From Streptomyces sp. V4I2 (GTDB lineage: Bacteria; Actinomycetota; Actinomycetes; Streptomycetales; Streptomycetaceae), in NCBI RefSeq assembly GCF_030817655.1, contig NZ_JAUSZM010000003.1:8556001-8620000 (forward strand): a stretch of DNA of 64,000 nucleotides, given 5' to 3'. Below the pieces are notes generated by a model. That model saw nothing but the letters and a program-made list of their open reading frames with translations. It was not told the DNA's origin and ran no database searches. Shown here piece after piece: positions 57,229-64,000 of the stretch. The translations under genes and the position numbers were made by a program. Position 1 is the first letter of the stretch. Each line of letters starts with the position of its first letter.

Positions 57229-57882
57229 ATGCGTCTGCTGCTCATCCGTCACGGCCAGACCCCCACCAACGTGCGGTTCCTGCTGGACACCGCCGTCCCG
57301 GGCCCCGGCCTCACCGAGCTCGGCGAAGCCCAGGCCGCCGCCCTGCCCGAGGCCCTCGCGGACGAGGACATCGAGGCCCTGTACGCGTCCACCCTCGTCC
57401 GTACCCAGCTCACCGCCGCCCCCCTGGCCGCCGCCCGCGGCCTCGACGTGCGCGTCCGGGACGGCATCCGCGAGCTGTCCGCGGGGGACCTGGAGATGCT
57501 GCCGGGGGACTCGGAGCAGGGCCGGCGGTACATGGAGACGGTGTTCGCCTGGTCGGCCGGCGACACGGCACTGCGCATGCCGGGCGGGGAGAGCGGAGCC
57601 GAGGCGCTGGCGCGGTACGACGCGGTGGTCGCCGAGGCCGCCGCGAGCGGCGCCTCGACCGTGGCCATGGTCAGCCACGGCGCCGCCGTCCGGATGTGGA
57701 CGGCGGCCCGCGCGGACAACGTCGACGTGGCCTTCGCCGCCGCCCGGCCGCTGGACAACACCGGTGTCGTGATCCTCGACGGCTCGCCGTCCGACGGCTG
57801 GAAGGCCCTGTCGTGGGCGGGTGCGACGGTCGTCCCCGCGGGCGAGGGCGGCCCCACGGGACGGCCCGTCGACGCGGACTGA
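57229..57882 (+). CDS. Histidine phosphatase family protein
   Basis: 217 residues. RHGQT at residues 7-11 carries the phosphorylated His 8; the second His lies in AMVSHGAAVRMW near residue 150, and the Arg/Glu pocket residues in YASTLVRTQLTAAPLA and REL are present. A typical phosphoglycerate-mutase-like phosphatase; substrate unknown. Start ATG at 57229 with GGAGG upstream. The ABC-F gene follows after 50 bp. Confidence 0.87.
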   Translation: MRLLLIRHGQTPTNVRFLLDTAVPGPGLTELGEAQAAALPEALADEDIEALYASTLVRTQLTAAPLAAARGLDVRVRDGIRELSAGDLEMLPGDSEQGRRYMETVFAWSAGDTALRMPGGESGAEALARYDAVVAEAAASGASTVAMVSHGAAVRMWTAARADNVDVAFAAARPLDNTGVVILDGSPSDGWKALSWAGATVVPAGEGGPTGRPVDAD

Positions 57883-57932
57883 ACGCATAACGGTTTGCCC
57901 GGGCTCGCCGGCGGCCCGCACAATGCGGCCTC

Positions 57933-59540
<1,608 letters not shown>

Positions 59541-59552
<12 letters not shown>

Positions 59553-59571
59553 CCAGAGGTCACCGGGCCCG
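59541..59571. terminator. Bidirectional terminator between ABC-F and baeRF genes
   Basis: Perfect 10-bp arms CGGGCCCGGT/ACCGGGCCCG with an 11-base loop that includes the ABC-F stop codon. Confidence 0.8.
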
Positions 59572-59598
59572 GCAGGCGCCGCGCGCCGCTGAGGGGGA

Positions 59599-60714
59599 TC
59601 ACTTCCAGCGCAGCAGCGCCCCCAGACCGCCCACCGGAACCTCGTGGTCGGTCGCCGGAGCCGCCGGTGTCACCGAGATCGCCGGGGCGCCCGTCGCGAC
59701 CGCCGACCGGATCAGCGCGTCGTCCGCCCGGGCCGGCCAGGAGTGCTGCTCGCCGAGGATCTTCAGATCCGTGCGGCGCACCGCCAGCTGGTCGGGATCC
59801 TCGCCGATCCACACCTCGCGGTGCGCGTCGGGGCCGTCCGGACGGATCAGCAGCTCGTCGATACGGTGCTCGCGCGCCGCCTCGACCAGCGCCGGTACGC
59901 CCTCGACCGCCCCGGCACGCCCGTCGTCGCCCGGCTCGCGGGCCGCGAGGAACCGTTCCAGCTCACGCTCCGCCCGCTGGCGTACATGCGCGGCGCGTGC
60001 CTGCTCCACGTCCTCCTGGAGCAGCCTGCTGCCGGTGCCGTGCGGCGCCTCCACGACCCGGTCGTGCAGCCGCTTGGGCAGCCGCTCGTGCACGGTCCGC
60101 CGCTCCCGGTCGTCACCGACCAGGATCAGCAGGTCGGCCTGGGTCTCCTCCTGGCAGACCGCGAGCGCGTCCGCGATCTCGGCCGCGTTGTGTTCCCAGG
60201 TGTTCTCCACCCGCAGCTGGAAGTGCCGCTCCGACCAGTCGGTCGACCGCGTACGGTGGATTGGATACTGTCGACCGACGACCGAACCGGCCTCCTGCGG
60301 TCCGAACGCGCTGCGCAACTCGAAATCGGCGCCCTTGCGGTCGACGTACCCGACGATGCACACGGTGTCCTCACCGGCCAGCTCCAGCAGCGGCGCGGTG
60401 TGCGGCAGCGGCGCCCAGTACGCGCTGTTGCCGTCCGGAGCCCTGGTCAGCGGCGGATCGAGTACGACCTCGCCGGCCCGTGCGAACACGGCCCGCCCGT
60501 GCGGTTCGGAGGAGTGCTGGAGCTCCTCCAGCGCCTCTCGCACGGCCCGGCACGTCTCCTCGTCGGCGCCCTGCCCGGCCAGCTCCCGGGACACCGCGAT
60601 CGCGGCCAGGTGCCGTTCGTGGGGCGTGTCCTCCGTGTGCCGGGAGGTGTCGACGTACACGGAGGCCCAAGGCCCCGGATGTTCGTAGAGTGGATGCAGA
60701 AACGCGAGATCCAT
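59599..60714 (-). CDS. Bacterial eRF1-like (baeRF/Vms1-type) protein
   Basis: 371 residues matching the baeRF group of bacterial release-factor-like proteins related to archaeal-eukaryotic eRF1/Dom34/Vms1. FLHPLYEHPGPWASVYVDTSRHTEDTPHER starts the N-terminal domain. The central Sm-like/RNase-H-like domain (VCIVGYVDRKGADFELRS, ENTWEHNAAEIADALAVCQEETQADLLILVGDDRERRTVHERLPKRLHDRVVE) holds the conserved NW/NT-E-H block. The C-terminal L7Ae-like part is RIDELLIRPDGPDAHREVWIGEDPDQLAVRRTDLK. Predicted to act on ribosomes or peptidyl-tRNA. The segment over 60250-60277 carries the dispersed palindrome with rare codons TAT and CCA. Confidence 0.82.
   Translation of the reverse strand: MDLAFLHPLYEHPGPWASVYVDTSRHTEDTPHERHLAAIAVSRELAGQGADEETCRAVREALEELQHSSEPHGRAVFARAGEVVLDPPLTRAPDGNSAYWAPLPHTAPLLELAGEDTVCIVGYVDRKGADFELRSAFGPQEAGSVVGRQYPIHRTRSTDWSERHFQLRVENTWEHNAAEIADALAVCQEETQADLLILVGDDRERRTVHERLPKRLHDRVVEAPHGTGSRLLQEDVEQARAAHVRQRAERELERFLAAREPGDDGRAGAVEGVPALVEAAREHRIDELLIRPDGPDAHREVWIGEDPDQLAVRRTDLKILGEQHSWPARADDALIRSAVATGAPAISVTPAAPATDHEVPVGGLGALLRWK
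60254..60277 (-). repeat. Dispersed 24-bp palindrome, copy C (inside baeRF gene)
   Basis: Over 60250-60277 the plus strand matches the complement of the katE copy at 22 of 28 positions. The core is altered (GGATACTG for TGTATACAG) but both outer CGGT and ACCG ends are kept. In frame: G-R-Q-Y-P-I-H-R. Confidence 0.55.
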
Positions 60715-60771
60715 GGCTCCCTCCCGGGTGCCGCTTGGGGGTAGTGCTCACCGGGCGGGTACCCGGAGGGC

Positions 60772-61050
60772 ATGAACGAACACGACGAGCGGGACATGAC
60801 CATGACCGGAGTCGACGCCGCCCGGCTGGACGACCAGCAGCTCATGAAGGAGCTGGAGACCATCCACCGCACGCGCCACGACACACTGCTGTACGCCTCG
60901 AACGACGCGCTGCGGGCCCACAACGACCGCATGGCGCAGCTCGAGGGCGAGTTCCTGCGCCGCAATCCGCACCGCCCGGTCGCCGCGGGCCGCACCCGTG
61001 AAGGAGCCCGGGAACGCGGCAGCGGGGAGTCGGCGACTCCCCGCTCCTGA
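60772..61050 (+). CDS. Small charged protein of DUF6158 type
   Basis: 92 residues. The conserved centre is GVDAARLDDQQLMKELETIHRTRHDTLLYASNDALRAHNDRMAQLEGEFLRRNP, a two-helix charged protein common in Streptomyces and of unknown function. The N-terminus (NEHDERDMTM) offers three starts; the first ATG at 60772 is used, with MTMTGVD as alternatives. A perfect 11-bp stem GCGGGGAGTCG/CGACTCCCCGC at 61022-61044 overlaps its last codons and probably terminates transcription. Just after it, GATCTACCAGGG occurs twice (61073 and 61088). Confidence 0.72.
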   Translation: MNEHDERDMTMTGVDAARLDDQQLMKELETIHRTRHDTLLYASNDALRAHNDRMAQLEGEFLRRNPHRPVAAGRTREGARERGSGESATPRS

Positions 61051-61117
61051 GCGTCTCCCGATCTTTTAGGGGCGATCTACCAGGGGTGATCTACCAGGGC
61101 GCCTCGCCCGTCTCCGG

Positions 61118-63223
61118 TCAGTGGCGCGTCGGCGGCCGGTCCCAGTACCGGTGCGCGGCGATCGCCGCCACGAATGCCCGGGTGAACTCCTCGCTCGCGG
61201 TGCCGGGCGAGGTGTCCGTCACCACGCCCCGGTCCGTCACGACCCGGTGGAACTCGGTCGACAGCCTGACCCCTTCCGGCTCCAGCGCCGACAGGATCCC
61301 CACGCCCGAGCCGAGGGCGCCCACCGGCTTCCCGTGCCGGTAGGCGTCCCGGACGAAGCGGGCGATGTCGGGGTCGGCGGCCGTCGGCGGCGTGCCGACC
61401 GGCCCGCCCGGCAGCAGCACGGCGTCATACAGTACGGAGGCTACGGTCGGCAGTGCACGGTCGACTGTATACAGTTCACCGTCGGTTCCCTGGATACCGC
61501 CGTCCGTCGCCGCCAGCGCCTCCACGATCGCGCCCTCCGCGGCCAGCGCCTGGCGCACCGAGCTCACCTGCTCGGCGTCGATGCCGTCGGAGACGAGGAC
61601 CGCGATCTGCCGGGTGCGGATCGAGCCGTTGCCGCGCAGGGACTCCAGGCTCAGCGCGGGGGAGGAGAGCTTGGACGTCTCCGCCGGGGCCGACGAAGGC
61701 TCCGGCACTCCGATGCCCCGCGCCACCTCGGCCGCCAAGTCGCGGTCCACCTTGGCCAGTTGCTCGACCGTCCGGGACCGGACCGTCCTCGCGTCGACCT
61801 TCCCGAGCTCGAACCGGAAGGCCTCGACGATGTGCTGCTTCTCCCAGTCCGCCATGCTGTTCCAGAACAGCGCCGGCTGGCTGTAGTGGTCCTGGAAACT
61901 GGGGCTGCGCCGACGGATCTTGTGGCCGTCCACGCGCTCCGCGTAGTGCGTGAACGCGTGCCCGTCGGCGCCGGCGTGGGCGGGGCAGCCACCGCCCAGC
62001 GAGTTCGGGAAGTAGTTCGTGCCCCGGTGGATCGTGCTCTGGTGGTAACCGTCGCGCTGGTTGGTCCGCACCGGCGTCACCGGACGGTTCACCGGCAGCT
62101 GGGAGAAGTTGGGTCCGCCCAGCCGGATCAACTGCGTGTCCAGATAGGAGAAGTTGCGGGCCTGGAGCAGCGGGTCGTTGGTGAAGTCGATGCCGGGGAC
62201 GACGTTGGCCGTGTGGAAGGCGACCTGCTCGGTCTCGGCGAAGAAGTTGTCCGGGTTGCGGTTCAGGACCATCCGGCCGATCGGCCGGACCGGCACCTGC
62301 TCCTCCGGGATGATCTTCGTGGCGTCGAGCAGATCGAAGTCGAAGGCGAACTCGTCCTCCTCGGGGACGAGTTGGACACCCAGCTCCCACTCGGGATACT
62401 CGCCCGCCTCGATCGCGTCCCACAGATCACCCCGGTTGAAGTCGGGGTTGCGGCCCTGGCACTCCTGGGCCTCGTCCCACACCAGCGAGTGCACACCGAG
62501 CCGCGGCTTCCAGTGGAACTTCACGAACGTGCCGCGCCCCTCGGCGTTCACGAACCGGAAGGTGTGCACGCCGAAGCCCTGCATCATGCGATAGCTGCGC
62601 GGGATCGCCCGGTCCGACATCAGCCACATGATCGCGTGCAGCGTCTCCGGCTGCAGGGACACGAAGTCCCACAGGGTGTCGTGCGCGGACGCGCCCGTCG
62701 GCATGTCGTTGTGCGGTTCGGGCTTGAGCGCGTGCACGAAGTCGGGAAACTTGATGCCGTCCTGGATGAAGAAGACCGGGAAGTTGTTCCCGACCAGGTC
62801 GTAATTGCCCTCCGAGGTATAGAACTTGGTGGCGAAACCGCGCACGTCCCGCACGGTGTCCGCCGAGCCCTTCGGGCCCTGCACGGTCGAGAACCGCACG
62901 AACACCGGTGTCTTCACCGCCGGGTCCTGGAGGAAGCTGGCGCGGGTGAACTCCGCGCAGGACTCGTACGGTTCGAAGTAGCCGTACGCGCCCGCGCCCC
63001 GCGCGTGCACCACCCGCTCCGGGATCCGCTCGTGGTCGAAGCGGGTGAGCTTCTCCCGGAAGTGGAAGTCCTCCATCAGGGTCGGCCCGCGCTCGCCCGC
63101 CGTCAGCGAGTCGTCGGTGTGGTCGACCTCCACCCCCTGGTCGGTGGTGAGCGGACCGGCGGCCGGGTCGTCCGAGCGGAACGCCTCACGCTGGTCCTGC
63201 TTGCGGTCGTCGGGGGCTGTCAT
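61118..63223 (-). CDS. katE: Large-subunit catalase KatE (HPII type)
   Basis: 701 residues, clade 2 catalase that splits hydrogen peroxide. Distal His 73 in RVVHARGAGAYG, the Asn in LVGNNFPVFFIQDGIKFPD and the proximal heme Tyr in ARNFSYLDTQLIRLG are all present. The extra C-terminal domain (about 545-701: RQIAVLVSDGIDAEQVSSV...DAVLLPGGPVGTP) is the flavodoxin/DJ-1-like part of large catalases. Start ATG at 63223 overlaps the pfpI stop by one base (TGATG), so it is coupled to the DJ-1/PfpI gene. A palindrome copy with rare codons lies in the C-terminal domain. Confidence 0.94.
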   Translation of the reverse strand: MTAPDDRKQDQREAFRSDDPAAGPLTTDQGVEVDHTDDSLTAGERGPTLMEDFHFREKLTRFDHERIPERVVHARGAGAYGYFEPYESCAEFTRASFLQDPAVKTPVFVRFSTVQGPKGSADTVRDVRGFATKFYTSEGNYDLVGNNFPVFFIQDGIKFPDFVHALKPEPHNDMPTGASAHDTLWDFVSLQPETLHAIMWLMSDRAIPRSYRMMQGFGVHTFRFVNAEGRGTFVKFHWKPRLGVHSLVWDEAQECQGRNPDFNRGDLWDAIEAGEYPEWELGVQLVPEEDEFAFDFDLLDATKIIPEEQVPVRPIGRMVLNRNPDNFFAETEQVAFHTANVVPGIDFTNDPLLQARNFSYLDTQLIRLGGPNFSQLPVNRPVTPVRTNQRDGYHQSTIHRGTNYFPNSLGGGCPAHAGADGHAFTHYAERVDGHKIRRRSPSFQDHYSQPALFWNSMADWEKQHIVEAFRFELGKVDARTVRSRTVEQLAKVDRDLAAEVARGIGVPEPSSAPAETSKLSSPALSLESLRGNGSIRTRQIAVLVSDGIDAEQVSSVRQALAAEGAIVEALAATDGGIQGTDGELYTVDRALPTVASVLYDAVLLPGGPVGTPPTAADPDIARFVRDAYRHGKPVGALGSGVGILSALEPEGVRLSTEFHRVVTDRGVVTDTSPGTASEEFTRAFVAAIAAHRYWDRPPTRH
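61458..61481 (-). repeat. Dispersed 24-bp palindrome, best copy (inside katE)
   Basis: Form CGGT-CG-ACTGTATACAGT-TC-ACCG: 20 of 24 positions are palindromic and the central 12 are perfect. In katE it encodes G-E-L-Y-T-V-D-R with TAT, ACA and CGT, rare codons in this genome. Four copies exist in the window (33101, 35361, 60254, 61458). Confidence 0.7.
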
Positions 63224-63765
63224 CAGGCGGCCTCCTGGGCGAACACGTCGAGGTAGGCCTCGCAGAACGCCTTCAGGTCGTCCGGTTTGCGGCTGGTGAC
63301 CAGCTTGTTGGTGCCGTGGTCGCAGATCTTCACCTGCTCGTCCACCCAGGTGCCGCCCGCGTTGCGGATGTCGGTCTCCAGGCTCGGCCAGGAGGTCAGC
63401 ACCCGGCCGCGGACGACGTCCGCCTCCACCAGGGTCCACGGGGCGTGGCAGATCGCGGCCACCGGACGGCCCTGCGCGAAGAAGTCCCGTACGAACGCCA
63501 CGGCCTTCTCGTCCATCCGCAGGAAGTCCGGGTTGGCGACCCCGCCCGGCAGGACCAGCCCGCCGAAGGAGTCGGCCGACGCCTCGCCCACGACCTCGTC
63601 CACGGGGAACGTGTCCGCCTTGTCGAGGTGGTCGAACGCCTGGATCTCGCCGGACTTCGTCGACACCAGCACGGGTTCGTGACCCGCGTCCTTCGCGGCC
63701 TGCCACGGGTCGGTGAGTTCGATCTGTTCGACGCCTTCGGGTGCGGTCAGAAACGCGATGCGCAT
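63223..63765 (-). CDS. DJ-1/PfpI family protein (YhbO-like)
   Basis: 180 residues. MRIAFLTAPEGVEQIELTDPWQAAKDAGHEPVLVSTKSGEIQAFDH opens the fold. The reactive Cys sits in VAAICHAPWTLVEADVVRGRVLTSWPSLETDIRNAGGTWVDE, with the partner His directly after it (CHAPW), as in YhbO/PfpI. These proteins protect against glyoxal, oxidative and other stresses. Coupled to katE by a 1-base overlap, which supports an oxidative stress role. It starts 6 bases after the stop of the upstream partial gene. Confidence 0.88.
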   Translation of the reverse strand: MRIAFLTAPEGVEQIELTDPWQAAKDAGHEPVLVSTKSGEIQAFDHLDKADTFPVDEVVGEASADSFGGLVLPGGVANPDFLRMDEKAVAFVRDFFAQGRPVAAICHAPWTLVEADVVRGRVLTSWPSLETDIRNAGGTWVDEQVKICDHGTNKLVTSRKPDDLKAFCEAYLDVFAQEAA

Positions 63766-63771
63766 GATGGT

Positions 63772-64000
63772 TCAACGACCTTTCTCGGAACGCTTCTTGG
63801 TGCGCGGGGCACGCCACTTGGCCTCGTCGCCCCCCGCGCGCTTCTTCCTCGACCGGGCCGCGCGCCGGCAGCGCAGCAGCTCCTCGCCGTACGGCAGGAG
63901 CACGCAGGCGCCGATGGCGGCGGTGATGCCCGCGAGATAGCCGGGCGACAGCTGCGGCCGGCGCGGTAACAGACGCCAGGCGTCCGGGTCGCCCCGGCCG
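63772..64000 (-). CDS. Unrecognised gene, C-terminal 75 codons, with TTA codon
   Basis: The window ends inside this gene. The readable part (GRGDPDAWRLLPRRPQLSPG, one hydrophobic segment YLAGITAAIGACVLLPYG, then a strongly basic tail RCRRAARSRKKRAGG...RTKKRSEKGR) shows a single membrane segment near the end and a cytosolic basic tail. Only 6 bases separate its stop from pfpI, so it heads the pfpI-katE unit. A TTA leucine codon (complement of 63967-63969) makes translation dependent on the bldA tRNA if this frame is right. No family recognised. Confidence 0.5.
   Translation of the reverse strand, partial: GRGDPDAWRLLPRRPQLSPGYLAGITAAIGACVLLPYGEELLRCRRAARSRKKRAGGDEAKWRAPRTKKRSEKGR

Overview
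This 64 kb window is chromosomal DNA of a Streptomyces or a very close relative. Its GC content is very high, codons end almost always in G or C, GTG starts and 4-base ATGA/GTGA gene overlaps are common, and the gene content is typical of the genus: the ccr-meaA ethylmalonyl-CoA set, a GvpO-A-F-G-Y-Z-J-L-S-K gas vesicle operon, a SpoIIE-type phosphatase, an Rv2578c-type radical SAM protein and a TTA codon in the last gene. From memory, the order resembles the SCO6460s to SCO6510s stretch of S. coelicolor. I could not run a search, so that comparison is knowledge, not measurement.

Layout. 0-3.4 kb: start of a Sir2 gene, a decayed pentapeptide-repeat gene, Nudix hydrolase, ADP-ribosylglycohydrolase and glycerate kinase. 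3.4-14.4 kb, all minus strand: phosphatidylethanolamine synthesis (psd, pssA), then acyl-CoA dehydrogenase, MaoC hydratase, malyl-CoA-type lyase, ethylmalonyl-CoA mutase and crotonyl-CoA carboxylase/reductase, a TetR regulator and a double 3-hydroxybutyryl-CoA dehydrogenase. Together these form a route for acetyl-CoA assimilation and ethylmalonyl-CoA supply. 14.8-26.9 kb: mixed housekeeping and regulatory genes (HEAT protein, GNAT, RidA, secreted aminopeptidase, an SOS-box radical SAM gene, SRPBCC protein, MFS-CnaB fusion, PAS-GAF-PP2C-kinase switch protein, methyltransferase, Tat-secreted propeller). 26.9-32.4 kb: an iron-box-associated surface locus with neocarzinostatin-like domains and an HtaA heme-binding protein, part of which has been lost through a deletion that joined two truncated divergent genes. 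32.4-37.6 kb: a four-gene peptidase operon (M55, M20, S9, S66) that looks like D-amino-acid or cell-wall peptide recycling.

37.6-44.5 kb: secreted hydrolase, GNAT, an arginase-family pseudogene carrying a 278-bp IS200/IS605-like non-coding element, VOC protein, holin-like membrane protein, SDR, an enolase-superfamily remnant and an F420-type LLM oxidoreductase. 44.6-49.1 kb: an overlapping operon of NADH dehydrogenase-like flavoprotein, transketolase and LigD-type polymerase. 49.1-54.5 kb: the gas vesicle operon. 54.5-64 kb: small membrane protein, methyltransferase, PAP2/diacylglycerol-kinase fusion, histidine phosphatase, ABC-F ATPase facing a bacterial eRF1-like (baeRF) gene, a small charged protein, large-subunit catalase KatE, a PfpI protein and the end of an unrecognised gene with a TTA codon.

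The least expected signals are: (1) a degenerate 24-bp palindrome, CGGT-N2-ACTGTATACAGT-N2-ACCG, found inside four unrelated coding genes and in the same reading frame each time; (2) the 278-bp IS605-type element, whose clean excision exactly restores the arginase reading frame at that point; (3) the decayed heme/iron surface locus; (4) a perfect SOS box before the radical SAM gene and a palindrome in the spacer of the ccr promoter. At least four loci show internal deletions, so this region seems to be losing genes.
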